DNA of 40,146 nucleotides from positions 1 to 40,146 of the forward strand of contig UQCW01000022.1 of NCBI GenBank assembly GCA_900539625.1, in the 5' to 3' direction. The stretch is from an uncultured Prevotella sp. GTDB taxonomy: Bacteria > Bacteroidota > Bacteroidia > Bacteroidales > Bacteroidaceae. Under the pieces are notes generated by a model. It saw nothing but the letters and a program-made list of their open reading frames with translations, had not been told where the DNA came from and did no database searches. A program made the position numbers and the translations under genes. Each line of letters opens with the position of its first letter. Within the stretch, counting starts at the first letter, position 1. Shown piece by piece: positions 1 to 8,013 of the stretch.

Positions 1-178
1 AATATTAGCCCTTTTTTTTTTTTAGTTTGCTGGGTGGCCAAAATTTTATTTGGGGGGGCGGATCCCCGCCCGAAGGTAGCACGACTCGCGGCCGAAGGTA
101 GCGCAACTCGCGGCCGCGAGTAGCACGATTCGCGGCCGCGAATCGATAAGGTGTGAGTACGAAAGGATAGCGAAAAAT
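1..178. other. Gene-free left end with repeats
   Basis: No gene is visible left of the minus-strand gene ending at 179. The stretch holds a long T run near 12-23, a G-rich run near 51-59 and the 22-bp tandem repeat described separately at 65-140. The window edge cuts the region, so any gene to the left cannot be judged. Confidence 0.6.
65..140. repeat. 22-bp GC-rich tandem repeat, locus 1
   Basis: The core CGGCCG recurs at 89, 111 and 133, exactly every 22 bases, within a unit like CGCGGCCGCGAGTAGCACGA. A first, more degenerate unit starts at 65 with CGCCCGAAGGTAGCACGACT. The same 22-base unit and period recur at 32335-32434. Units follow each other directly with no unique spacers, so this is not a CRISPR. 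Function unknown; it lies downstream of the minus-strand gene ending at 179. Confidence 0.8.
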
Positions 179-1591
179 CTACATGTTATACCTGCAATCT
201 TCGTTCTCGTTGGTAATCAAGTAAGTTCCAGCATCCGTAAAGACCACCTTATCTGGCCAAAAATTGAGCGACTTCATGGCCATCTCTAACGTTGTCGGAA
301 TGTTGTGATAGTAAATACCTTTCTTACATACAACGACGACGCCTAAATTGGTCACACAAGCATATTTTAGGTGTCCGTACATTTTTCCAGCCTTTTCAAG
401 AACGGCAATAACGTTTGTATCAGAGCCCGTCAAGTGCCTGTCTGTAATGATAAGATACCGACCATTTTCAGAAATGGAGACGCAATAAATTTGCTCATTA
501 TTTCTTTCATATTGAAGGAGTTCTTTCTTCATGGCCGCAGGAATATTCCCGCGCCAGCTGTTTCGTCCGAAAACAACACAATGGTATCCAGAACGCGTCA
601 TACAAACAGAAGCAATCTTATTTCCATTTGCCCTCAGTTCTTTCAAATTGGCAGCAAACTCAGACCAAGCCTGTTTATAGGCACAATCGTTCATGCCGTG
701 AACGACAACGCCAGCACCTCCATCAGTCAAAGTGCCCAACCGGCATTTTCCGTTCCATTTCTTGATATAATTCGTCAATAATGAGAGTCCGATGGCGCTG
801 TCTGCATACGTTCTCGTTGTGCCACAAAGCGGAATTCTAATGGCATTGCGAGCCGATTGTGTGATGGTGATTTTCTTTTCCACCGTGCCGTTGGAGAGCT
901 TGAAATAGTCTGCACGAGCATTTCCTGTTTTGTTTTCGTCAACAGATATGGTCAGTACATTTCCACTACGACTCAGGTGTCCCCACGATGCAGTCCCGAC
1001 AGAAATGTGCCAATCTGCCGACGAAGAAACCGTTATGGTTACAGTTCCGCTATCAGCAGAAAATCTTAGGGAGGATGCCGAAACGCTCAGACTGTTCTCT
1101 TCGGATGAAGGCTCATCGGCCCCTTTCTGAGTGATATCGACTCTGATTTCTTGATTCCCAGATTTCAGGCAGAAATAATCTTTTCTGGAATTTGTGGAAG
1201 TGTTGGCATCAACCTGAAGTGTCAGATAGTTTCCTTCCTTGCTTAAATGCCCCCACGAATTAGGCCAAGTCGAAATATACCATGATTTTTCCGACGAAAC
1301 ATAAAACACCTTTTTTCCGCCAGCGGCGTCTAACGCAGCCAGCGTTGGGGATATAGCAAAGGGCGTGGTTGTCGGTTCCGCCACAGTGGCTTTTCTTTTT
1401 CTTTTGGCAACAGCCGTTGTGGAACGCACCTGGCTTTTCTTCTTGGGCGAAACAGCTTCCGCCTTCTTCGCGGGAGCCACTGGGACTTGTTCTTTGGCCA
1501 CTCTTGTTCTATCGGCCGTATGCCTTTTCTGCGCCTGCATGTTTGAGGCCAAGAAGACCGACAAGAGGATGAATAAAATGGTCTTGTTCAT
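179..1591 (-). CDS. Secreted BACON-domain protein with C-terminal repeats
   Basis: A 470-residue exported protein. Residues 1-20 form a signal peptide (charged start, hydrophobic core, cleavage near MQA|Q). Residues 22-70 are Lys/Arg/Ala-rich and probably a flexible linker. Two similar beta domains follow at about 90-157 and 168-247, each with a W-x-I-S...WGHLS...G..LT..V..N pattern and a final I.QK/I.QS strand. This is the layout of BACON-type domains, which in Bacteroidota often bind carbohydrate or act as spacers. Residues 260-470 contain units with a GxxVV...NIP..M..L theme (compare NSWRGNIPAAMKKEL with IYYHNIPTTLEMAMKSL), perhaps a small propeller or repeat fold. It is the last gene of the minus-strand block, 95 bases after the MORN gene and separated from it by an inverted repeat, so it may be transcribed separately. 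The ATG at 1589-1591 is followed directly by the signal peptide. Function unknown. Confidence 0.75.
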   Translation of the reverse strand: MNKTILFILLSVFLASNMQAQKRHTADRTRVAKEQVPVAPAKKAEAVSPKKKSQVRSTTAVAKRKRKATVAEPTTTPFAISPTLAALDAAGGKKVFYVSSEKSWYISTWPNSWGHLSKEGNYLTLQVDANTSTNSRKDYFCLKSGNQEIRVDITQKGADEPSSEENSLSVSASSLRFSADSGTVTITVSSSADWHISVGTASWGHLSRSGNVLTISVDENKTGNARADYFKLSNGTVEKKITITQSARNAIRIPLCGTTRTYADSAIGLSLLTNYIKKWNGKCRLGTLTDGGAGVVVHGMNDCAYKQAWSEFAANLKELRANGNKIASVCMTRSGYHCVVFGRNSWRGNIPAAMKKELLQYERNNEQIYCVSISENGRYLIITDRHLTGSDTNVIAVLEKAGKMYGHLKYACVTNLGVVVVCKKGIYYHNIPTTLEMAMKSLNFWPDKVVFTDAGTYLITNENEDCRYNM

Positions 1592-1613
1592 AACGATTAG
1601 TTCTTATGTAATG

Positions 1614-1666
1614 GTAAGTAGGTGTTCGAAATTATCAATATAAACTAATTTTGAACACCTACTTAC
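1614..1666. repeat. AAGTAGGTG-family inverted repeat
   Basis: Arms 1614-1633 and 1647-1666 are reverse complements at 19 of 20 positions (GTAAGTAGGTGTTCGAAATT against a copy with A at the one mismatch), separated by 13 bases. It could act as a terminator-like hairpin after the MORN gene or be a small mobile relic. The right arm contains TAATTTTG (1646-1653, plus) and the left arm read on the minus strand contains TAATTTCG. Both resemble the -7 promoter box TAnnTTTG, but no -33 TTTG lies at the right spacing. Confidence 0.8.
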
Positions 1667-1686
1667 AACACCGAAGTTAGCGAAGC

Positions 1687-2805
1687 TCACCGATGAGGAT
1701 GATAGATTTTATTTCCATTATCCAGATCATACAACACCCTTGAATGGTCGTACCATGTACCAGTATAGGGAGTGTTATTCACGAAACTACCAGAGAAATG
1801 AGATTTGTCGGAGTTCATATACAGCATGCCCTGCGTCCACTTGTCGCCATTCATGGCACCATAGAAGTAATCGCCGCCTTGATAAAACAGGATGGCATGG
1901 TCGTCCTGCCGCTTTCCGTTGACAAAATTTCCGATATAGTATTTTCTTCCATCCCGGTCGTTCTTGGGATAGATGGCCACTCCCGTTCCATGTGGTTTCC
2001 CGTTTTTCAACGGACCATAATACACAAATTCGCCTGTTTCATAATGCGTCACCTCCGAAGGGAAGAGCACCCTATTCCAGATGACAAAGCCAAACAAAAT
2101 CGTGATAATGCCAAGCAGTCCGAGCCACACCGTATGCTGCTGTTTCCGTTGTGACTTTCTCAGCCGATTGTGTAAATCGGCAACCTCAGCCAAGGCTTCG
2201 TCTTTTTCCTTATGAAGCGACGCTATCAGTCTGGTCATGTATCCGTTTGCGATTTCGTTGTCGCTGGTGTTGACCGTCACCACGTTGTGATTGCACGTAG
2301 CCTCAACAATCTGCTTGTCCGTAGAGAGATGGCCAAGAACTTTTCTGGTGTGTGTGCCATTGTAAGTGGACGACAATGGTTTGATGCCATATTCTTTGGC
2401 ATGCCTTTCAAACTTGGCATTCAGAAACGCCTTCAACGCTTCAACCCTTGGGGCTTCATTATCGAAACTGCTGACCGAGAAGCGAAGCGCACCGTTATCT
2501 GCGAATCCGAGAATACGACCGGTTTCCACCAACAACTGCTCCACGGCTGTTCCAAAGAGTTTTTTGAGTTTCAGCGGGCAGGTGACCTGACTCTTGTTTA
2601 AAATCAGACACAACCCGATACATTCCTTTTCCGTCAGACGCTCAACATAGGCATAGTGCACCAAGTCGTGGTCGCGGAAAACCGTCAAACAAGAATCTCC
2701 TTGCAAAGATTCTTGCAGCGAACGCAGGAACGAGGCGGTATAGTCGTTTGGAAACTGACTATACCGTCCCTTGGGCGTTCCGAAAATATACAAGCTAAAA
2801 TTCAT
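1687..2805 (-). CDS. N-domain / TM / MORN-repeat protein
   Basis: A 372-residue membrane protein. Residues 1-185 form a domain starting YIFGTPKGR that is homologous to the N-terminus of the gene at 3463-5364: both have the YI[FY]GxPxG start, a YxYxxx...E strand, a GxxxxxxN segment, a helix ending FE/VE, and a YxxxxxxxxLG region near 148-160. Residues 195-225 are a charged, probably coiled-coil segment. One transmembrane helix lies at 227-247 (WLGLLGIITILFGFVIW). Residues 250-372 carry MORN-like repeats (YETGEFVYYGPLKNGKPHGT, then YYIGNFVNGKRQDD, YFYGAMNGDKWTQG, HFSGSFVNNTPYTG). MORN repeats generally mediate membrane or protein contacts. With no signal peptide, the N-domain is predicted cytoplasmic and the repeats periplasmic. 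Its start overlaps the protease gene stop by 4 bases (translational coupling). Proposed to be an output or scaffold part of the neighbouring GTPase system; this is inference. Confidence 0.75.
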   Translation of the reverse strand: MNFSLYIFGTPKGRYSQFPNDYTASFLRSLQESLQGDSCLTVFRDHDLVHYAYVERLTEKECIGLCLILNKSQVTCPLKLKKLFGTAVEQLLVETGRILGFADNGALRFSVSSFDNEAPRVEALKAFLNAKFERHAKEYGIKPLSSTYNGTHTRKVLGHLSTDKQIVEATCNHNVVTVNTSDNEIANGYMTRLIASLHKEKDEALAEVADLHNRLRKSQRKQQHTVWLGLLGIITILFGFVIWNRVLFPSEVTHYETGEFVYYGPLKNGKPHGTGVAIYPKNDRDGRKYYIGNFVNGKRQDDHAILFYQGGDYFYGAMNGDKWTQGMLYMNSDKSHFSGSFVNNTPYTGTWYDHSRVLYDLDNGNKIYHPHR

Positions 2806-3359
2806 GGTTGTTTTTCAAATTCGATGACGCCGTTTGATTCGTCGAAAGCATGTTTTGGCAGCCGTTTGATGACGTTTTGCCCCAACAGCAGAGGCGCTTC
2901 TTGATTGGGGGTCACCAACGCTTCGACATCCTTCACTACAATGTATTTATTGTCTCGTCCCTGGATATAGATTTCCTTGATTGTAAATACAGCCGATTCG
3001 GTTGTTGACCCGTCAGCGATTTTCGAGAATGCAGGCCCTTGATAGTCGTCCATGCTGATTTTCCCTTCTTTGGCAAGTTTTTGCAGTTCAAGTAAAGAGA
3101 TGCAGGTGACAGAAGCGCCAGTGTCCCACCACATATTAAAGGGGACGCCGTTCAGAGAAACCTGAACTTCCAGCAAGTCGTTGTTAATCCGTTTGAACGG
3201 CACAAGAACTTTCTCGCCCTTGACCTGATTCTTTGACACGACAGAGGTATCGACATTTTCTCCCCAGACATTATCTCTCTTTGAGGGCTTCTGACCACCG
3301 CCACACGCCGTGAGAACAACCGTGGCAGCTAAGGCTATAATGAGTGATGTATGCTTCAT
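2802..3359 (-). CDS. Lipoprotein retropepsin-like aspartic protease
   Basis: A 185-residue protein with a lipoprotein signal: hydrophobic core, then lipobox LTAC with Cys19 as the lipidation site. Residues 55-180 match single-domain retropepsin-like aspartic proteases: the strand NGVPFNMWWDTGASVT with catalytic Asp79 in DTGA, a flap-like region, and a hydrophobic-hydrophobic-Gly motif in LLLGQNVIKRL near the C-terminus. Such enzymes work as homodimers, each chain giving one Asp. It is predicted to sit on the periplasmic face of a membrane. The substrate is unknown; candidates are the neighbouring exported proteins. Its stop overlaps the start of the MORN gene by 4 bases, and it lies 103 bases after the zinc-ribbon protein gene, so it is probably in the same operon. 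Fold assignment is good; physiological role is not known. Confidence 0.8.
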   Translation of the reverse strand: MKHTSLIIALAATVVLTACGGGQKPSKRDNVWGENVDTSVVSKNQVKGEKVLVPFKRINNDLLEVQVSLNGVPFNMWWDTGASVTCISLLELQKLAKEGKISMDDYQGPAFSKIADGSTTESAVFTIKEIYIQGRDNKYIVVKDVEALVTPNQEAPLLLGQNVIKRLPKHAFDESNGVIEFEKQP

Positions 3360-3462
3360 GATTTAAATGCTTTTTTAGTTTTACCATATCTGCCAGTAGT
3401 GCCAAGCGAAAACATTTCTTTTGTTCAATGGCCTGTTCCAGCAGATTGTTTTTCTTGTTTTT

Positions 3463-5364
3463 TTAATTCGGCTTATTTGCTTTGGCCTCACCAGCCGAAG
3501 ATCCACCTGACTGTGTAGAATCCAATGGTGGTCTTTTATTTTCTTTTCTTGTACCAGCAGTCTTTTCTCGCCTTGAATTTTCTTTGTTTTTCAACACTTT
3601 TTCCTTATCATTCAAGCGTCTGTTCCAGTCGTTAGAAAACAACCCATTATGCCGTCTGAGCAATGTTTTCCCCCTATCGATTTCCCTTTGGCTTATCTCA
3701 TTTTTTGCGAGAATATTACGAACTTCGTTATAGTCCTTGCAAATGCGTTCCCAACGATTTTTATCTTCTTCTCCAAACCCGATGAATTCCATAAAATCCC
3801 GATTCATTATATAGAATTGACTTATTTCATCCTGCTGATGTTTGGAGCTAACAATAATATTCCACAGCTTATTTTCAAAAGCCTGTTTCATCTGTCCCTT
3901 AAACGTTTCAGCCTTTGGCTTTCCCTCAACATACGCAAGGGCATCTGAGAAAGCTTCTGCGTCAAGCAAGCGCTGCAATTCCTTTTCGTCAATCTCGCGA
4001 TCCGCTTCATGGCGTGAGTCTGACGTAGGAGGTGCGTCGAACGTAATAAGCGCAGAGGTGGGATTGGTTTCCACTTCAGACGATTCCTCTTCTTTATCTG
4101 AACCAAGAATGCTAAGCGCGAGAACGAAGCAAATGAAGATACAGAGAACGCCCAATGCCCCCAGACAGATTTTCTTGTTTTTCCGCAGGAGTTCGAGAAG
4201 ATCTTTTTCCAACGGGTTCTCTTTCTTCTCGTCTTTTTTATTTTTCTCCTTGGCCTTATTCTTATGGAAGCACGTATTGCAGACATCCCCACCCGTCTGA
4301 CTGAAAGCCGAAACGGGCTTGGTTTTTCCACACTTCACACAGACGCGACTGGACAACCGTCTTTCCTCCACCTGCTTCTTTTTCTGACATTCCTTGCAAA
4401 TGGTGGCTTCTGTAGATTCAAACTCAGACAGGGGTTTGTTTCGCTTGCAAGAGTAACAATATTGGGGTTCGGCTTCGTCATGCCTCATATCATCTGCGAC
4501 ACTATTCGTTCTTTCATACAGACCTTTTATGATTCCCGACAAAGATTCATATTTTCCCCATATATCCCGAAAGGCTGCATTCTCTTCTGCATCTTCAATC
4601 GTTGGCACATACCTGGACAAATTCAGCAGGATTTCGCTAACCTTACGATAAATCTGCTCCAAATCGCGTGCATTTTCTCGCGTTGGGTTGGCGGCAATTG
4701 GCAAAAGGAAGGCATTGAAGGCATGAAGTCCCTGAATCAGTTCCTGCAAATCCAATTCTATTTGCGAAGAGGTTTCCTCTTTCAATACGGGTTTGTCCAC
4801 TATGTCGGACGAGATTGAAAGCCATGTGTATTTTCTGAAAGCGTCCTGCAACTGGCTCTCGCCAATTGGCTTGACGAAAGAAACCACTTGTCCCAGGCTA
4901 CCCATTGCAAAGGAACTGTCGTAATGTTCTGTCCGGGTTCTTCCTGCTGTGAAGATGTTGGGCAAATTCGTTTTCAGCCAATCCACATCATCCGGCCTTT
5001 CCTCGAATTTCCGTACAGTATATTCCAACACACCTTCTTCATTTTGTTTTATCACACTGTGCTCGGTGACAAAGCGTTCGAAGAGATATTCGAAATATTC
5101 CAACACAATCTTGAAATCCGGACAATAAGTTCCATTCTCCATGACCACCGACATGCCGAAAAAAGCATGCTGCGGTTGGCGACACACTTCCTTCATACCA
5201 TATCGAAGATAGGTATAAATGGTTTCTCCATTTTCCTTCCGGTTGATTAAGAATCGGCGTCCACGGCGCGAGGATATATAGAAACTCTTGAAATAGTCGG
5301 TAAATTGTACGTCCTTTTCATAGAAATCAAATCCTTGCGGAACACCATATATATATGTTCTCAT
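3463..5364 (-). CDS. N-domain / double zinc-ribbon / TM protein
   Basis: A 633-residue membrane protein with an unusual layout. Residues 1-190 are homologous to the N-terminal domain of the MORN protein at 1687-2805 (start YIYGVPQGF, then YTYLRYGMKE, FFGMSVVMENGTY, and a YDSSFAMGSLGQ region). Residues 200-290 are helical. Two zinc-ribbon-like modules follow, each Cys-x2-Cys...Cys-x2-Cys: C303/C306/C323/C326 and C342/C345/C362/C365, both with a K.KP(L/V)S.F motif. A Lys/Glu-rich linker leads to one transmembrane helix at 397-421. Residues 425-633 are polar, probably periplasmic, with charged helices and a low-complexity basic tail. There is no signal peptide. The start overlaps the stop of the preceding 171-residue gene by 4 bases. 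I know no named family with this whole architecture. The N-domain loosely recalls GTPase-associated N-domains of conflict systems; this needs a profile search. Confidence 0.75.
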   Translation of the reverse strand: MRTYIYGVPQGFDFYEKDVQFTDYFKSFYISSRRGRRFLINRKENGETIYTYLRYGMKEVCRQPQHAFFGMSVVMENGTYCPDFKIVLEYFEYLFERFVTEHSVIKQNEEGVLEYTVRKFEERPDDVDWLKTNLPNIFTAGRTRTEHYDSSFAMGSLGQVVSFVKPIGESQLQDAFRKYTWLSISSDIVDKPVLKEETSSQIELDLQELIQGLHAFNAFLLPIAANPTRENARDLEQIYRKVSEILLNLSRYVPTIEDAEENAAFRDIWGKYESLSGIIKGLYERTNSVADDMRHDEAEPQYCYSCKRNKPLSEFESTEATICKECQKKKQVEERRLSSRVCVKCGKTKPVSAFSQTGGDVCNTCFHKNKAKEKNKKDEKKENPLEKDLLELLRKNKKICLGALGVLCIFICFVLALSILGSDKEEESSEVETNPTSALITFDAPPTSDSRHEADREIDEKELQRLLDAEAFSDALAYVEGKPKAETFKGQMKQAFENKLWNIIVSSKHQQDEISQFYIMNRDFMEFIGFGEEDKNRWERICKDYNEVRNILAKNEISQREIDRGKTLLRRHNGLFSNDWNRRLNDKEKVLKNKENSRREKTAGTRKENKRPPLDSTQSGGSSAGEAKANKPN

Positions 5365-5876
5365 AAGTCGTTCAATTGGTCTTTGTTAATTTCGACAGCT
5401 ATCGCTCTGTCCATGTAAAGAAGCGTAGCAAATTCGCCTTCACCATCAAAATCATATGAAATGCTCAAGACCACATTTCCATCGTCAAAGGAAGCATTTT
5501 TTTCTGAGGGTTTATCAACAACCATACGGCGAGAGACCCGTGGATATTTTCTTACGATGTTTTCTAAGATTGTGTCATAAATGCGCGTTGCTTTTTCTTT
5601 GCCACATTCATTTCCAAATGCGACATAACGCAGTCTGTTCTTATAAAACTTGAATGAACAAGATTCCCATTCATATCCAGCATAGGTGACATCCTCTATA
5701 TAGAGAACATCGTTGTCTTTGTCTTCTTTGCATTTCAAGCCATGACTTTGCAGTTTACTGATAAGCTGCGCCTTCGTGGTCGTACCCAGTTTGCACCCCC
5801 AAAATTCATCTTTTATCTGTGCATTGGCTATGATGAAAAAGGTGAATGCAAACAACAGCGAAATAATACGTTTCAT
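5361..5876 (-). CDS. Small exported protein of unknown function
   Basis: A 171-residue protein with a clear signal peptide (residues 1-19, cleavage near ANA|Q). The mature part opens FWGCKLGTTTKAQLISKL. This FxGxxLG...L..KL pattern is seen in small exported Bacteroidota proteins with an alpha/beta fold. The rest is mixed beta strands with alternating aromatic residues (YEWESCSFKFYKNRLRYVAF) and a final strand ATLLYMDRAIAVEI. No catalytic motif is recognisable. Its stop overlaps the start of the zinc-ribbon protein (ATGA-type overlap), which ties it to that protein functionally. A 121-base gap with an inverted repeat separates it from the GTPase gene upstream. Function unknown. Confidence 0.7.
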   Translation of the reverse strand: MKRIISLLFAFTFFIIANAQIKDEFWGCKLGTTTKAQLISKLQSHGLKCKEDKDNDVLYIEDVTYAGYEWESCSFKFYKNRLRYVAFGNECGKEKATRIYDTILENIVRKYPRVSRRMVVDKPSEKNASFDDGNVVLSISYDFDGEGEFATLLYMDRAIAVEINKDQLNDL

Positions 5877-5908
5877 CTTATTTTTTCGGGGAGAGTGGTT
5901 AAACTTCT

Positions 5909-5978
5909 AAGTAGGTGGTCAAAAATATTTTTACATTTTGTCAGTAGGCGTTCAAGAATATCCCGAACACCTACTGAC
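5909..5978. repeat. AAGTAGGTG-family repeat cluster
   Basis: Arms 5940-5953 and 5965-5978 (GTCAGTAGGCGTTC and its complement) pair at 13 of 14 positions. A further arm AAGTAGGTGGTCAAAAAT lies at 5909-5926 and resembles the arm at 21855. On the minus strand the 5909 arm contains TATTTTTG, a match to the -7 box TAnnTTTG, oriented toward the 171-residue gene that starts at 5876. No TTTG lies 19 bases upstream, so promoter activity is only a possibility. Confidence 0.65.
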
Positions 5979-5997
5979 ACATAAAACAAGGTTCCCT

Positions 5998-6885
5998 TTA
6001 TTTTATCGCATTCCATAATTCCTGGCAATACCAGTCTTTTTCAGGCGTCCATACTTCCCGTCCGTCTCCAGTGCGATTGAAAACTCCAGAAGAGAAGCAG
6101 ACTGCCTTGAAATTATATTGGCCATACATAAATTTGGTCAATCCCGTATTCTGATACCTTGCAAAGATTCCAGGATATTGCTGTTTGATATTGGTGAAGA
6201 ACACCTGTTTGTTCGGCTCCCCATTTGGCTTGTACTGATGACGGTGTTTGTCGGCCTTATTAAAAAGGAAAACAACCCGGTCTTGAGGAGAGATGAGGCC
6301 TTGCATGCTACATATTTTCTGGGCATACAGATTACGCTCTTCCTGATTGCTTCCCCAGTCTTGCTCTACGAAAAACACCCAGATTTTCTTATTCATGCAC
6401 GTACGTATCGCATTGATATAAGTGGGAAATTCCAAACTGGCATGCCCATCAAAATAGTGTTCGCCAGGAGCCTCCAAAATCTGACATAAGGGCCGTCCGA
6501 TAGAGTCAAGCACCTTGACGAGCATGAAACTGATAATGTCGGTACCGCCAGGAGCATAGGTGCTATAGGCCATATCCTTCAAGCCGGCGCACATTTTTGT
6601 GTAATGCTTGTCGGTCTGCGGACGAAAGAGGGCTTCAGGAACAACCTGATAATTGTTTTGCTCCAGAAAACGAATCATTCTCAAAAGCGTCAGTGTCTTC
6701 CCTGAAGCTGGCGAGCCAAAAAACACCACAATGGGTGTACTCGCGTCTGGAATGGTGACCGTGATGTTATTGACATCATGAATTTCTTCGTCTGTATAGG
6801 TATCCTGCAACACCGTACTTTTCTTTTCCGTTCCTCCATTCTCGGAGACTGGCTTGTCATTTACGAGTTTATCAAAATCTGCCAT
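5998..6885 (-). CDS. P-loop GTPase-like protein
   Basis: A 295-residue cytoplasmic protein without signal or membrane segments. Residues 1-45 are polar and probably disordered. A strand and P-loop follow: VVFFGSPASGKT (Walker A/G1 at 57-64). A G3-like segment lies at 134-142 (CQILEAPGE, Glu in place of the usual Asp), and a G4 motif NKAD at 209-212 preceded by the strand VVFLF. G1 + D/E-x-x-G + NKxD is the signature of TRAFAC-class GTPases. Length and the APGE form recall the GTPase domains of conflict systems described by Aravind and colleagues ('DO-GTPase' families), but that placement is inference. A conserved-looking W/F-rich segment (KIWVFFVEQDWGSN, 167-180) follows G3. It lies 33 bases after the four-helix membrane protein gene, so the two are almost certainly cotranscribed. 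Probably the nucleotide switch of the gene block. Confidence 0.75.
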   Translation of the reverse strand: MADFDKLVNDKPVSENGGTEKKSTVLQDTYTDEEIHDVNNITVTIPDASTPIVVFFGSPASGKTLTLLRMIRFLEQNNYQVVPEALFRPQTDKHYTKMCAGLKDMAYSTYAPGGTDIISFMLVKVLDSIGRPLCQILEAPGEHYFDGHASLEFPTYINAIRTCMNKKIWVFFVEQDWGSNQEERNLYAQKICSMQGLISPQDRVVFLFNKADKHRHQYKPNGEPNKQVFFTNIKQQYPGIFARYQNTGLTKFMYGQYNFKAVCFSSGVFNRTGDGREVWTPEKDWYCQELWNAIK

Positions 6886-6918
6886 AGTTTCTTTTCTTTA
6901 CTAAATTAGGGTTCGAGA

Positions 6919-8013
6919 TTAAAGCGCATTGTTGCTGCTCTTGCTGCAGAGGAGATTGAAGAACACAAAGGCGGCGATGTCCACCAGCAGGGCGATGAAA
7001 ACCCACCAGATAAATCCATGACCGTTGTATTTGTCTGTCTTCAAGAAATCCTTCCAGACATCGGGCACACTGAGCATTTCCTTGGCCTCAGGCATAGCAC
7101 CGTCTCGCGTATAACGCTGGCGGTCGTCACCCTTGAACGAAACATACTGTGAATTGGCCTTGATGAAGGCATAGCCGTTGGCCAAATCCTCCGTTGCAGC
7201 TTGTATAATGTCGTTGTCAATGCCGTTCATCTTGTTGACATCAGACAAAGCAATTTCGCAATTTTTGATAAGCCCATCAAGCGTTTTCGACCCCATCATG
7301 CGTTTCACCTTATCTATTTCCTTGTCGCACTGGGCCCGATAGAGTTTCAACTGGTCGTAAGCCTGCGACTGATAATAGTTTATGGCCGTAAGCCACTGCG
7401 AACGGGTATTTCCAACTTGAGCCACTCGCTGGATTTTTCGATCTCCTTTTCCGCCTTCAAAGAGGATGCGGTCCATCTCCACAAGGATAGTTTCAAAACG
7501 AGGCCCTATTCCGATGGCGCTGGGGTTGTCTATCTCTGCCACCAGACGCAATATCAAGGCATCGACAGCATCCTTCTTGCCATTGTATTTGTCTTCGATT
7601 TTCTTGATTTCAACATTGTTGTCCTTGAGTCCTTGAAGATAGCCCTGCGTGCGCGTCAGGTCTGACTTGACAATTTCCTTGATTGAAGCCCGATAGAGAA
7701 GCGTATGCGTGTTTGTTGGAAGACTAATCATCAGCCAAAACACAACCAAGCCGATAAAGCCAAACAACAAATGGCCCCCTCGACTGAGGAAAAGACCTTG
7801 TCCGAAATCGCCATACTTGTCAAATCCCTTGACAAAATAGGAAAAGCTCAAGGAGGCAATGATGTAAAAGACAACGGCAATCAACCAGGCTCCAGCGATG
7901 GTGATTGACGGTTGCCAAATAAAGAGGGATTCTGCTGTCCAATAACAACTGAAACCTGCCAGGCCGATAAAGCCGACGGCTAAAATGATGGATTTGAGAT
8001 TTAATGATTTCAT
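6919..8013 (-). CDS. Four-helix membrane protein with long periplasmic-type middle
   Basis: A 364-residue integral membrane protein, first gene of the minus-strand block. Hydrophobic helices lie at about 8-30, 37-60 and 80-100 (HLLFGFIGLVVFWLMI), with a fourth at 335-357 (GFIWWVFIALLVDIAAFVFF). Between helices 3 and 4 there is a soluble segment of about 230 residues, mostly helical and rich in Lys/Asp/Glu (IKEIVKSDLTRTQGYLQGLK onward, and YYQSQAYDQLKLYRAQCDKE). It could form a long helical bundle or coiled coil. The architecture is that of a membrane sensor or scaffold; no catalytic motif is seen. The GTPase gene follows after 33 bases. I do not recognise the family. Confidence 0.7.
   Translation of the reverse strand: MKSLNLKSIILAVGFIGLAGFSCYWTAESLFIWQPSITIAGAWLIAVVFYIIASLSFSYFVKGFDKYGDFGQGLFLSRGGHLLFGFIGLVVFWLMISLPTNTHTLLYRASIKEIVKSDLTRTQGYLQGLKDNNVEIKKIEDKYNGKKDAVDALILRLVAEIDNPSAIGIGPRFETILVEMDRILFEGGKGDRKIQRVAQVGNTRSQWLTAINYYQSQAYDQLKLYRAQCDKEIDKVKRMMGSKTLDGLIKNCEIALSDVNKMNGIDNDIIQAATEDLANGYAFIKANSQYVSFKGDDRQRYTRDGAMPEAKEMLSVPDVWKDFLKTDKYNGHGFIWWVFIALLVDIAAFVFFNLLCSKSSNNAL

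Noticed and set aside
65..140. CRISPR array at the left end (and at 32335-32434)
   Set aside because: Units are only 22 bases and directly adjacent, with no unique spacers, and there are no cas genes.
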